Counted from the stretch's first letter, positions 49,471 to 61,956 are shown. The stretch: 64,000 nucleotides of DNA from Lutjanus erythropterus (GCA_020091685.1 CM034608.1:1607465-1671464); one strand, 5' to 3'. The notes: generated by a model from the letters alone, not told the origin. Numbers and translations: made by a program.

Positions 49471-51734
49471 ACAACAACCACAAAGACTGTGTGTTTTGTA
49501 GGGACGCAAATATAAATATGGTTTTTGGGAAAGCACAAATAATGGAAACAGATGTTTCTTCTTCTTTCTTCTTATTCTTAAAATTTTTCTGAGAGCACAA
49601 CTTTGCATTGCCAAGAAATATAAGATTACAAAATACAACATTTTCCTGACTTGACATGACTTCCAGTGTAAACCACACCCACTTCCTGTCCTCTATCCAA
49701 ATGCAGATACCATTAATTTTGTTGGCTGAACAGATTCAGATCCATTAAAGGTCTGTAGGACCTATCCTTCAGACATATCTCTGCTCAGGGGCCCATTGTC
49801 TCATACTCCCTCCATGTCTAAAACCCACACCTGCACCTGCCACCACATTCCTTGAATATTGCATCTATTCATAGCTGTCGTGCTGTGGCTTCTTAGCTGC
49901 ATAGTTGCCATCTCTGACTGGATTAAGACTGCCCGTGTGAGTAGATAGTCTGTCAGGTAAGTTTGATGCAGGCCAAGTCTGAGTTCATTAGAGCCATGAC
50001 ACAGGTTTTTCTAGTCTGAACCTGGCTTCACCTCGCCCTCACAAGCTGTTAAACAAAGAGTTCATCAAGAAGAGAGCCCACCAGTCTCACTGCTGCTGCA
50101 CACAACATCCTCAGCCTGTCCTGATGATCTCAGCTCAGAGGTTGGAAATGGTGAAGCAGCACATTTTGTTGTTGTGTTTTTGTGGTGGTGGTGTGTGTGC
50201 AACATGTTCTCACTCCTCACTTGTCAAATATGGCAGCTTGGTCAGTGACCCTACGTACCCCTCTAGTGTCAGTTTTGCACATGCAGGGCTCCTCTGTCAA
50301 GTTAATAATTATATATAGGTAAATAGGTAGACTTTCAAAATAAAGGCACCACAACTACTTAAGTAATATTTAATTCTTGCAGTCATTCATGTCTGTCTTC
50401 ATATTTTATGATGTTATCACCCTAAAAAAAAAAAGTTTTTAAACCCTCAAACAAAATTCTCAATTTGAATAATTCATCTGTCTAAATGGAGTTCTAAGCA
50501 TCAACAATGCTGCAGTTAGCCTACATAATATTTTCATAATCTATTATTTTTTACATGCACTTCGTCAGATAAAAACATGATGTTTTTGGAAATTATTACA
50601 TCTATCTTTTTTTCAATCATTTTTGACTTTCAGCCTTTGCAACATTCTGGAGTTGGTGGAAATGTTTGCATCACACAAGTCAGAAACAATCCTACGCAGC
50701 CACCGCTGAATCTAATTCTACAAGCCAAGCAATAACACAGGTGTTGCTTCATCTTGATTTGAAACCATGCAGAAATACTGGGGAAAACAAAATAAGGAGG
50801 GAAAAAAGAAAAATAAGGCTGTGCAGCATTCAAATGTTTTCAGATATGAATGTGCTCCCCCATCAGACTCAGCATCATCGAGGCTCTGAAGCTAAAGCCT
50901 CTGTGGCACTCATTCTCCTTCTAGCTGACATTTCGTTCTGATATTCTTCCAAGCTCTTTTTCCTACTGGGTTTCAGCTCAGAGCTAAAGCTAGGCTTTAG
51001 CTTTGCAAGAATGCAAAAAAAAAGTTGCTAGGCAACGATGATGCTTTCATTACCAAGAACCATGCCACAACAATATGTAGTTAAAGATTTTAATGAACAT
51101 TCAGAGGAACAGGATGTCGATGATGAATGAGTGAGCGTAAAAGGGAGCGGTGAAGGTGGAAGGAGTATGTCATCAGCTAAGCTGGTCAGACAGGGTGTGC
51201 TGTAGACTGGGCAGAGGGAGACTCAGTGTGGGGGTTCTGTCTCATTGTATTTCTGCCTGAGCTGATTATGGACCCCTGACTGTACCTAGAGACATGAGAG
51301 AGGGGAGAGGTATGCACTAGACTGAATCAGACGGAATGAGAGGAGAAGGGAAGAGGATGAAGGAGAGGGAAAAGGGTGGATGAGTTGAGAGATCTGAGAC
51401 AAAGTTGTCCTGTCAGGTCATTAGAGGTGTGGTTCAGACATGACCCTGGAATGAAATGATACAGTGTTTATAATGTGGTCTGCTATGGCCATTCAAGATA
51501 GAAATACACAGAACTCTTTTGTGATTTGTAACTTTAATAAAATAACAAAGTTAGAATATAATATGGACACATTTAGTAGAGGTCAGGGTCCTGTAGTTAT
51601 ATGGGTTTTATTTCAACAAAGTTATTAACTTTCAAAATTTAAAACCTGTCAAATTGACTGCCTTCTAGTGTTCAGGTTTATGATAAGATTATCGTTTGAG
51701 TTAATTTAATGTACATCAATATATAACGTAAGTA

Positions 51735-52063
51735 GAGGGCTTTTCACACTGCATACTCTGCTTATCCCTGAACTAACTTAGGCCATTTTCACCCTCACAT
51801 TGTTAACCCAGGGTTAAGCTAAGTCCAGGGCTATATGATTCCTATATGAATCCCTGGGGTTAATTGATTTTCAGAGGATAATCTCAGAAACTCAGGGCTA
51901 ACCCTGCTCTAGCTAGCCCTAGGCTAAAGTGAGGGTTAGCCCACTTTGGAACATGCCGGAATTGTGCCGGAGTAAAAGCTCTTTTAGCCTAAGCTAGCAG
52001 TCCCCTCAGCCTGGGGCTAACTGCTCTTTTAACCTGGGACTAAATGCAGTGTGAAAAGCCCTC
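51735..52063. mobile_element. MITE with 20-bp perfect inverted ends and TA duplication
   Basis: GAGGGCTTTTCACACTGCAT at the left end is exactly the reverse complement of the right end (ATGCAGTGTGAAAAGCCCTC). TA flanks it at 51733-51734 and 52064-52065. The 329-bp interior is also largely palindromic (GTTAACCCAGGGTTAAG; CCCTGGGGTTAA; GCTAACCCTGCTCTAGCTAG), so the whole element can fold into a hairpin. No coding capacity. Confidence 0.9.
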
Positions 52064-52139
52064 TATGTAACTTATGTACACAAGTACTTAACATTACGTA
52101 GTATAACGTATGTAACATGTCTTATGTAATTTACATATC

Positions 52140-52515
52140 AATTATGTTGTTGAAAAACTGCCTGGTTTCTTGTAATGTTCTAAATAAAGAACAAAATAAA
52201 TAAATGACAGAATGTTCTAAATAAAGAACTAAATGTTCTAAATAAATTAGTGTTTAAATAGAGAAGTTTGGCCTTGACATCCGGTTTATTGTTTCTTTAT
52301 TAAGTTTATACAGATAAATGATGAACCCAGGATGCTCGATTACAAAACCATCCCACTCTTCTATGCATCTTTAAAAAAATGGAGACTTTAACATACAACA
52401 ACACTTTATTTTAAACTTTGCAAATCTCTTTTGGTTGTATCTGGCAGTTGTGGTGGCATTGCAGTAGGTGTTTCATCATCTGTTTCCTGGCTGAAATCTG
52501 CACTCTCCTGAAGTA
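52140..52515. repeat. composite repeat G (short array) followed by repeat D
   Basis: GCCTGGTTTCTTGTAATGTT, then three or four AATGTTCTAAATAAA units, then GTTTAAATAGAGAAGTTTGG and a TTTATTGTTTCTTTATTAAG segment. Repeat D follows at 52420. The same order is seen at 53925-54512, where the array is much longer. Confidence 0.8.
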
Positions 52516-52599
52516 CCCAACATTATGTAGCATAACTTACATAACATAACTTATGTAACATCTTAAAAATAAGTCAGCGTTGACTTTTGGTTTTAAAAG

Positions 52600-52720
52600 G
52601 GACCTGAACCTTGATCTCTTGGGTGAGTGCTGTTTGTTTGATCCATCCATCCACCCCACCTCCATCATTCCACTTTCTCGCTCTTTATACTACGTCATCT
52701 TACTTCAATGGCACATCAAT
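52600..52720. repeat. repeat E copy
   Basis: TTTGATCCATCCATCCACCC and ATACTACGTCATCTTACTTC match the repeat E copies at 41950-42110 and 44810-44945. Confidence 0.6.
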
Positions 52721-53399
52721 TCATAACGCCAAAGAGGCACCATCAGAACTGACACTAGAGGGATATCTACAGCATCATAGTTTGAAGCTCAGGATCACTG
52801 ATTTGGCAGTGAGGACAGGCATGTATGTGTGTGTTCATGTCTTCACCTGCAGGCCAACATCATATAAACACAGTAGGAGTTACCTTTAACTGATCCGTAA
52901 AGCTGAACACATGTGACCCAGAACAGTGCTAAAGAATTAGTTTCCTTTACCCTCCATTTATTTCTCCAGGGTCAATGCAGTGGACAGCAAGGCTCCTTGA
53001 AATATAGAAAAACAATAATCCAATTATGCAATTATAGCCTCTTACAGAGGTCATCTGATCTGCTGGGGTCAAATTCTACCAGCAGTGACATTTTCTGACC
53101 AGACACACAGACCAGAAATAATGCAGAGGACTGTCTCAGAAAAGAACCTCCATTTATTGGAATGAAAAGTTTGTCTTGGCATCTTTTCTTTGCTTTTTGA
53201 ATTCCCATGTTCATTCATGAGTTGTTTTCTGCTCACATGTTTTGATTTGTTTATGCAGTTGGAGAGAAGTTCGAGACATCCTAAACTTAAAACTAATGGA
53301 ATTGTTATTCATCAGAATGAAATTCCAGGATTGTATTTCATTTTCTCACCAGTACCAGCAGTATTATTAAAAATACACAACAATGCTTTTTTCATTTCT

Positions 53400-53432
53400 T
53401 TCTGTTTGTAAGCCTGGAGGAGATCATACGTC

Positions 53433-53478
<46 letters not shown>

Positions 53479-53600
53479 TCTATTCTGTCTGCAGCTAATC
53501 TGTCACACTACTGGACCCATCAGGCCCATAGTTTTGTGCACATTTATTACTATATGCTCAAGGACCTCTCATGATTGTGCTGATTCAAACTTTTTTGAAA
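53400..53600. repeat. (GA)n microsatellite inside a dispersed teleost repeat
   Basis: About 20 GA dinucleotides at 53437-53476 are followed by CTACTGGACCCATCAGGCCC, TTTTGTGCACATTTATTACT and ATGCTCAAGGACCTCTCATG, the 5' part of the repeat whose copies are also at 39640-39870 and 60468-60925. Confidence 0.75.
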
Positions 53601-53924
53601 AACCTGTTTTATTGGTCTGATCTGTTTTATAGCGACTGCTGACTCCTTACTCCTCTTCTCCAGCTAGTAGGGGTCACAAGTCAACAACAACTGCTAGGCT
53701 AAAAACAAGGCAACTATTCATTCTGAATTGATTTATGTATGGTTACATTATGTTATAAACAAGAAAAATTAAACGTGATAGTGGCTACTTGTTTGAAATA
53801 AATTCACTTACTGGGGGTGATATAACCAGCTCTAATCAACTCTGTTCCAAAACACTCTGCCCCAACCTGTAAACAGCCAACATCGACAGTGAATTATTTT
53901 TGTCAGTTTCTTAAAGGTGCCTGG

Positions 53925-54512
53925 TGTCTTGTAATGTCTTAAATGAATAACAAGATGTTCTAAATAAAGAATAAAATGTTCTAAATAATAACAAAATATA
54001 AATAAATGACACACTTCTAAATAGAGAACAAAATGTTTTAAATAAAAAATTAAATATTCTAAATAAATAACAAAATGTTCTAAATAAATAACAAAATGTT
54101 CTAAATAATAACAAAATGTTCTAAATAAATGACAAAATGCCCTAAATAAAACAAAATATTCTACAAAAATGACAAAATGCCCTAAATAAAACAAAATATT
54201 CTACAAAAATGACAAAAGCTTGTAAATAATAATAAAATGTTCTAAATTAATGACAAAATGTCCTGAATAAAGAGCAATGTTTAAATAGAGAAGTCTGGAC
54301 TGAACGTCCAGTTTATTGTTTCCTCATTAAGTTTATACAGGTAGGTGTGCAGTTACAATACAGTTAGACTATTCTAGGCAAAAGTGAGTATACTATACAA
54401 AAACACTTTTTTCAAAACTTTGCAAATCTCCACTGGTTGCATCTGGCAGTTGTGGTGGCATTGCAGTAGGTGCTTCACTATTTGTTACCGGGTAGAGATC
54501 TGCACTCTCCTG
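53925..54512. repeat. composite repeat G with expanded minisatellite, followed by repeat D
   Basis: It begins GCCTGGTGTCTTGTAATGTC, continues with about 18 units of the ACAAAATGTTCTAAATAA type (53945-54290), and closes with GTTTAAATAGAGAAGTCTGG and the shared TTTATTGTTTCCTCATTAAG segment. Repeat D is at 54415-54512. A pair of units near 54130-54215 (GACAAAATGCCCTAAATAAA) is a higher-order duplication. The minus-strand 120-codon Phe/Tyr/Leu frame is an artefact. Confidence 0.88.
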
Positions 54513-55299
54513 AGTGACCTCTTCTAGTTTGTTCTAAAGACACTGCTCTTTTTGTTGTGAACAGTGTCTAAAGCACTGGAGATGTCTTTAATAAACACAT
54601 TTTCTTTGCAGCTCACTGCATCAAACCCTGATAACTGTACGAGTTTCAGCTCTAAATGACAAAAACAAGAGGTGAACAATAAAAGAGAGCGAGTATTATC
54701 TTTTCACAGGAGTGTGGCTGTTTAAACTGCAGCGGTGGTTTATGAGGCTCAGAGCCAGCTGAGAGCAGACGCTGTAACAGGAAGATGGAAACATGCTGCA
54801 GAGGGCGAGGGCAGCCTTATTGTTATGTCTGCCTCTGCTTCTCTCCCTGTTTTCATCATGAAAATCACTGCTGGTCACCAACACTGTTGGACTGACAGGC
54901 AAAGTGTTTATCTTTGTTCTTCTGGAACCTGGACACTGTGACTTTTTGGACCTTCGTGTTATGAATGTGTACGTGTGTATACACGTGTGTATGGAAGTGT
55001 TAAAGTGTTTTTGGCTGTGACGGGGACACGGTTTCTTATTTTTGGCCAGTGTTGAACACCAAATAAGAAAAATATACATGTATAATCCCCCGACGGTTCT
55101 ATGGCTTAAATAAACCATTCATTTTCTCCCCACTCTACACTGCACCACAGACTGACAGGTGAAAGATGTAAAGAGTGACTTGACGACATGCAACACAAAG
55201 TGAGTTATAAATCAGATTTTAACTACATGAGTTCATATGAGCAGTCTGCTGCTGCGGTATAACTCGAGAAACACGCCACTGCTCTAAACACTATTTGAC

Positions 55300-55372
<73 letters not shown>
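55300..55372. repeat. (GT)n microsatellite
   Basis: About 34 uninterrupted GT dinucleotides ending in GGGTGGGTGC. Confidence 0.97.
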
Positions 55373-55377
<5 letters not shown>

Positions 55378-57494
55378 CATGTGTGTATAGTTCATCATGT
55401 CCATCATAAGCATATACAGCATCACATTAGTGTTACATTATGTTCATCACATGTGCATCTCAGTTGTGATACATTACAGACTGATCATACAAATTTCTCA
55501 TCCATTCAATCCAAAGTACACTGATTTCTGACTCTGCTCACTGTGAATTTGCATACATTTGAAAGGTTCTCCTTAAAAAAAAAATGAGTTCCTTTTCTGT
55601 TTTGTTTGTTGTTGTTATATGTGTACCACATGGTGTAGTAATGTGACACTTTATGGGTATTTAAGATGGCGACTCTATGTATGAGTAGCAGTCTGAGGAA
55701 GAGCCTATAACTCAGGAGCGTTTTTAGTATGTAGATTTTTTCCTCCTTTATTCAAGTATTTTTGTGACGCAGCACCCAACCCATTGGGCTCTGGGATGTG
55801 TGTGTCCTTTTCACATTGTTAAACATACTTGACTCACCCACTTCTAATTTTTGTGAGATTAATTCAAACATTAAAGTCTCAAGTTTTGAGAAATATCTCA
55901 GAACTGAGAGAATAAACTTAATTCATCATTTGGACTTCTCACATTTCTTGGTTTCTTGACTCTTGTCTGTATCGGACAGACACACATCAGCAGCAGCAGC
56001 AGCAGCACAGCTTATGAAGCTGGAGGTCATCCCCCCTGTCAGAGTCAGAGCCAGGTGTCAGTGGTGTGTCAGTGCTGTCCTGTCCTTGGAGAAGACTGTG
56101 GATGCTGGAGGAGGAAGGGCACAGACACTCAGAGACAACCTGCACTGCCAGCAGTGATGAATTCTTCTTCATACAAATGTCTGGGCTGGGGACGGGAGGA
56201 GGGACCCCCCTGGGAAATAAAGTGTGCCCCACCCCCGCCCCTCAGCTCTAAGCCTTGCCTATTTATGAGGGTCTAAGTGGTGTTAAGTCCCTTTGCCTCC
56301 AGGATGGTTATTAGTAGCAGGTCCAACTGACTGACATGTTGGATGGAAATAATGTCTCACCTTTAACCCACAGAGATTCATATGTGGCCATATTAAAAAA
56401 AATGAAAATTTATTCTCTAAGGATTTATATATTATATTTCATTTCTGATTTTTTTGTTTGCTTTATTTTATTTATTTATTTATTTTTATTAAACTTGCTC
56501 TGTGCCAAAAAAAAAACAGCCTTGTCCCAGACAACAAACAAATAAAAATGTGTTTAAAGCCTTCAAAATCTAAAACTAAGAATAACTAATGATGGTAAAA
56601 AGGTATTTAAGGTTATAGTGAAGTAGAAAAAAAGGTGCTTGTATAGTTTTACCTTGCAAGGCAGTTAGATTCACTAGATTGAGAGATCACGTGAGAATCC
56701 ACCTTGCCAGGCTTCAAGTCATACGTTCCCTCTTTGTACACACCAAAAATGGTGCAGCCAATCAGCACCCTAGGAGGGACTGCTAGCAGCTAGGGATGTG
56801 GTTTTAGATGTGACGACAGTGAGAAACGTCCATGGAAGCACTGATCTGATTGGTTGAAGTTAGCCTGTTATTCGTCCAAACACCTGCCAAATGTTTTTGG
56901 AAAGTACCTGCCCTTTTCAGTTTCTGAGGGCGACTTCCCAGCTGGTTCTGTGTAACAAGCCATCTGGTGTATCAGGTTGATTATAATCATTTTGATTTTA
57001 AAATCGATTAGATTTTTATAAAAACATGATTTAATCAGGCATAAAAATGGTTAGCAATACCAGGACTCCAGTCTCACTTTCTGGTTTAAAAATGTGTATA
57101 TTGATTAGCATTAAGAGAACTCTGAGACACTTTAAAAAATTAATGGCTGTTCACTACGACTCTGCTGTGACATGAAAAAAAATTAGATTTTTCATCTGAC
57201 AGTGCTGACATCTACATTTAATAAAACAAAATATATTCACACGAAGATTGTTACAAGGTTTAATAGCCAAGAGTTTGATCTTTTAAAATATATTTTCCAG
57301 CATAACTGAAGAGTTATACAGTTTGGTCCCAATTCTCAAGAATGAGTCTCATATCTAAAGGGACAGAGAGCTGGTCTGTTCTATTGTCACACACACAGGA
57401 CAGACAGACATGCAGTCAGTGTTTCCAGCATCACAGAAAGGCTGGGCAGCAGGGCAGACTGTGGTTTAGATCAACAGGACACCACCCTCTGAGC

Positions 57495-57496
<2 letters not shown>

Positions 57497-57538
<42 letters not shown>
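57497..57538. repeat. (CA)n microsatellite
   Basis: About 21 CA dinucleotides, in the spacer of the large inverted repeat. Confidence 0.97.
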
Positions 57539-57540
<2 letters not shown>

Positions 57541-59109
57541 TGTTTTGACCAATTTGCACATAATGTTTTATTGTAGATTCACCATTTCTGCAAGGGTTAC
57601 AGGATTATTAAAATCCAAATATTATCCTGCAGCATTTGACTGAGCAACTTGTGTTTGATTAAATTCAGGTCCATTTTTAGGTCATTCAAATGTTACAGAT
57701 TGTAATATATTACCAGAAGCTGCCACTCTTCCTTGAGGTCAGTGAGACGTGTCACTCCAGGACAATGTTTTTCTTACCTACAGTTGTCTCTTTTTACCAG
57801 TTCAAGATACGACATATTAATGTTTCTTTAAGCACAAAGCTGGAATACATAAAAACAGACAGGAGCAGTTGTTTTACAGGACATTTGGAGAAACATTGGC
57901 TCTAGTCATTGTTATTGTTCTCACTCAGAGTTGTTTTCAGGCGTGTGTGGAGCTGTGTGAGCAGGAACAAGGAAAACACTCCCCATGTTCTCACTCGACT
58001 TCTCGCATGCCTGCTCAATTAGCACCATGGCTACAGTGTACAGGTACAATGTCATATTACTGCTAATGCAGCAGGGTGACTAACTGCATGAGAGAGCCAT
58101 TCTGAAGAACAAAAAAACAGGCCTGAAGGATGATGAGTCAGCACTGAATAATTTCTTTTAAATCAAATGCACCCTCAAGAGTGCTGCTTCCTTTATAAGA
58201 CATCAGGAGCTGCTATTTACATTTCACATCTTACCTGTCACTTTGTGTTTCAAATGTGGACGTCATTTTGAAGTAAAGAAAAGCCCTGTGATGAACCGTG
58301 CGGGTGAGGTGGTGTTTTACTGGCAATGAGCTGCTCAAATTGGACACAGACTTGTCACCACCTCTCAGTCTGCAGATGGGCTTCAGTCCTCTGTGGGGGT
58401 GTCTGTCATCCTCTGACACACAAAAAGCCAATGACAGTTGACACACTCAGCAAAAAGTTCTATTCTTACTTTGCTGATAAGGTTAATGTCCCTACATACT
58501 GTCACTGACATCCTTGTACAAATATATCACTTGTTCTTGAGAATTGGAACAAAACCATAGAGGGTTTTGATTTTTACTATACAATTAATCTGGAAAATAT
58601 ATTTTAAAAGATCAAAGTCTTGGCCATTAAACCTTGTAATGGGCCAACCTCCTATTACATTTATAATTAATCTAGATGTCAACCAAAATGCTAATTTTTT
58701 TCATTTCACAGCAGAGTCATAGTGAGCAGTCATTTTCTTTTTAAAGTGTCTCATAGTTCTCTTAATGCTAATCAAAATACACATTTTTTAAACCATATTC
58801 TTATTTAGCTTTGATTTAGAAGAACTACAGAGTCGACATGTTATGGTTGAGACACATCTAATAGAAATATTATTTAATATATTTGTCTAAAATTAGAAAG
58901 TTTACCAGTGCTTGAGCTGTATTTCTCTGAAAAAGATCAATTGTAAATCAAATATGATTATAACACAGAACCTTCTGGGAAGTCGTCTTCAGAAACTGTT
59001 TGGAAAAGGGCAGGCACTGTGAACCATGAGCTAACTTCGACCAATCAGATCAGTGCTTCCATGGACGTTTCTCACTGTCGTCACACCTAAAACCACAGCC
59101 CCAGCTGAT

Positions 59110-59190
59110 GGTAGGGATGTGCGCGATTAGTCCACTACATGATTAAACGTCGCCACCCTCACTAGTCAGCACCAGAAATACTAGTTGGTT
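59110..59190. repeat. hAT-like fragment interrupting the right arm
   Basis: TAGGGATGTGCGCGATTAGT and CACCAGAAATACTAGTTGGT are typical of the end of a teleost hAT family. It lies where the A' module of the right arm stops. Confidence 0.45.
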
Positions 59191-59829
59191 AAAGTATTTA
59201 TCAATATTTTATTCATGCACAATGCCTGTTAATTGTTGCCTCTAAGATGTTATGCAGCTGCCCACCACTAGTTGGAGGTGAGACAGGGGTCCTTAGGGTA
59301 TAGCTAACTCTTTTTTATGCTTAAATCAATTTTATGATTAAATCAGGTTGTTGCAAAAATGTGATGGAGTTGATGGAAAACTGGGATACAAATTTAGAGG
59401 ACCAACATTTTCATAAAAAGTCAATTTAATTAGATTACACTTTTTAAAAACTGTTTCAAGTTGTGAATTCTTGTCTGGGACAAGGATATTTTCTGGCACA
59501 GAGCAAGTTTAGAAATTAAAAAACTTAAAGCAATCCAAAATGTTCAAGAAATTATATATATTCCATATATATAAATCCTTAAAGAACATATTTTCACCAA
59601 AAAAAAAAAAAAAAACTGAAATGAGATCGTCATTAATTTTTTGGCAGGACATGATTTGTTCCTCTTTCAGACAGTCTCATTGGTGAAATATAACTATACA
59701 AATGAGAAAATTCCTGAATGATGGGCCTCATGTACAAAACATACCTAAGAAAGGCACTCTGATAATTCTTTGACCTGATAAAAAATAGAGTAAATGGTTT
59801 TATACACGACACATTATTCTGGATCTGTG

Positions 59830-60170
59830 TGGACTGTGTGTGAAAGAGAGGAGAGCAGAGAGTTTCATCCTCTCAGTGTGTGGACAAACAGTGTGGCAGA
59901 GGGCCAATCAAAGGGCTGCTGATGTGAGCGGAGCAGCGGTGAGGAGCACAGGTGAGAGGTTTGTCCTCGGGGGAGGAGGGGTTAGCGGCCTGGAGGCAGG
60001 GATATTGAAGGCATTGTGTGGTGACGGACAGCAGTGTGTCAGGAAACAAATGAACAGTGACAGCCAGCTGGAGCAGCAGCCAGCGAGCCCGAGGCTGTGT
60101 CATCATGTCAGGAGGTGATGATGAGCAGCAGCGCTGATCCACCTGGGGATATGACTCCATCATAACCAAA
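59830..60170. promoter_or_regulatory. GC-richer non-repetitive block, possible regulatory element
   Basis: GAGGGCCAATCAAAGGGCTG (containing an ATCAAAG, TCF/LEF-like word) and GTGAGCGGAGCAGCGG stand out from the AT-rich neighbourhood. Open frames of 92 and 126 codons on the two strands have no domains. The regulatory reading is a guess from composition. Confidence 0.2.
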
Positions 60171-60467
60171 GAAGTGCTTATGAATTGGGCCTGTAAGCAA
60201 TGAATGAAACCCATCAGACTGTTAGTGTGGTGGGGGGGACATCCTGAATACAATAAGTATTGTCAAGGCAACCATAATTTTCTTATCTCCTTTATGAAAT
60301 GTAATGTTTCAAAACTGAGGGGATGCAGGCAGGTTGTATTTCTGTAGGGAGCTGATAGTCTTGTCTGGTCAACAGGAGCTGGAGACAGATTATCAGCTAG
60401 TTTTAGATTTTTCTTTGTCCTGAATTAAAAATCTGGCCAGAAGGGGATCATGTAATTACTGTTGTGT

Positions 60468-60925
60468 GTGAGTGAGTGCATGTGTGATGACTGGACCTGC
60501 ATCTTGTCCAGAACTAATCTTGAATACTACTGGACCAATCAGTCTAATTTTTGTGCACATTCATGACTGTATGCTAAAGGACCTCTGTGATTCAGAATTT
60601 GTCAAAAAAACCTTCGGAAAAAAAAAAGACTTTAATGCTCGTACGTTTTTGTAGCCGGAGGCATTAATGTTTTCAGATCATCCCACTGAAGAAATTTCTT
60701 CAAACTAGACACAAATGTTCACTTTGACTCAAAGATTAAGTGATCAGATTTTAGAGATTAAAGTCAAGGTCTCAGTGCCTGCACTAAACACATTCATGGC
60801 CATAACTCAGCATTTCATACCATAATCGTGACAAAATTACACAAAAAATACACAAGAACAACAAGCAGGATAAAACGATGAAGTGATGATATTTTATATC
60901 CAAAAGGTCATATAATGTTCAGCTG
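60468..60925. repeat. dispersed 'GGTCACTGTGACCTC'-family repeat, long diverged copy
   Basis: ACTACTGGACCAATCAGTCT, TTTTGTGCACATTCATGACT, GCTAAAGGACCTCTGTGATT, then CATGGCCATAACTCAGCATT and AGGATAAAACGATGAAGTGA. It is cut off at 60925-60930 where the MITE at 60933 begins. Confidence 0.7.
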
Positions 60926-60932
60926 TTTTGTA

Positions 60933-61452
60933 GTCCACAAATCACTGCTGGAGTTTCACAGGAAAACAGTGTTGCAGAATCTCCCAAACAATCGAAGTGA
61001 ATGATGACCAGTTTTCAAACAGAAAATAAATAGGTAGATAAATTAATTAATTAAAATAAATAAATAAATAAATAAAAAACCTCCATACTGCTCATCTAGT
61101 ATAATCCAAGTCTCCTAAAGTCCCAACATGCCAAGCTGACTTGAAAGATATCATTTACACCATGTTTTTAGCCTGAATCTTCACTGCAGATCCTTAGCTT
61201 GGAGCCACGTCACATGCACACTGTCTGAACTGTGTGTGTGTGTGTGTTGTGAACATGTACGCATACAACTGAAGAGCCTATCGGGGCTTTAGGAGACTTG
61301 GATCACACCAGATGAGCTGTATGGAGGCTTTTTTTTTCTTCTTCTTCTTCTTCTAGTTCTTTCTTCCATTTGAAAACTGGTCACCATTCACTTCCACTTG
61401 GGAGATTCTGCAACATTGTTTTCCTGTGAAACTCCAGCAGTGTTTTGTGGAC
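60933..61452. mobile_element. MITE with ~190-bp inverted arms and TA duplication
   Basis: The left arm starts GTCCACAAATCACTGCTGGA and the right arm, in reverse complement, GTCCACAAAACACTGCTGGA. In the first 57 bp (counting the flanking TA) the arms differ at about three positions. Inner parts also pair (AAGTGAATGATGACCAGTTT; ATCCAAGTCTCCTAAAGTCC). TA flanks it at 60931-60932 and 61453-61454. (AAAT)n and (CTT)n tracts interrupt the two arms at matching places. It has inserted into or beside the repeat ending at 60925. No coding capacity. Confidence 0.9.
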
Positions 61453-61933
61453 TAATAAAATAAACCTGATCTTCAGTGGGCATGAAGGTGAGAAGATAAT
61501 GACTGAATTCTAATTTTTGGATGAACCATCCCTTTTCTAATTTCTTAATCCTAAATACTAAATACTAACAAAGCAGCTGAGTCACTTGCAACACCAAGTG
61601 GTCAAATCTGGTATTTGGCTCAATATCAAACTGACCTATAACACTTCTCTGCTCACTGACTATAAGAAAACAAAAAAAACAATCACTATTGATGTGTGTG
61701 TGGGGGGGGGGGGATTGGAGTCTAGTTTTTAGTGGAAAATACTGGAGTTTTATTCTTATCACTTTCAAAGAAAACCACAAACATTTTTAATAAATTTCAG
61801 GTTGACAAAAGCACTCGAGAATGTAATAGTCTGCCAGCTCCAAACATTTCAGTCAAACTGAAACTGCTTACAGGATACAATCCACCTTTGGCTTAAAAGA
61901 GAGAGTTTCTGAAAACCTACAGGTTCTATGCTG

Positions 61934-61956
61934 TGTGTGTGTGTGTGTGTGTGTGA
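61934..61956. repeat. (TG)n microsatellite
   Basis: About 11 TG dinucleotides. Confidence 0.9.

Larger units (their letters stand above)
56395..59625. mobile_element. large imperfect inverted repeat, ~1 kb arms, ~1.2 kb spacer (fold-back arrangement)
   Basis: The left arm carries three modules: C (56395-56560: AAGGATTTATATATTATATT, AAACTTGCTCTGTGCCA, CCTTGTCCCAGACAA), A (56645-56985) and B (57082-57342). The right arm carries them inverted and in mirrored order: B' (58534-58800), A' (58953-59110) and C' (about 59475-59625). Junctions between modules also match in part (for example GATTATAATCATTTTGATTT). The right arm lost part of A' and gained a repeat at about 59110. The spacer contains (CA)n at 57497-57538 and no gene. 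A fold-back DNA transposon or an inverted duplication of a composite repeat are both possible. Confidence 0.75.

Noticed and set aside
49242-49678. Overlapping Phe/Leu/Cys-rich minus-strand frames that look like membrane segments
   Set aside because: They are antisense reads of the AAAGAGA-CAAAA minisatellite; the apparent hydrophobicity comes from the repeat.
53832-54194. 120-codon minus-strand open frame rich in F, Y, L, H
   Set aside because: It is a translation of the AATGTTCTAAATAA minisatellite.
55987-56276. Overlapping frames with Ser or Cys homopolymers
   Set aside because: The homopolymers come from a short (CAG)n tract near 55988; no domain in any of the four overlapping frames.
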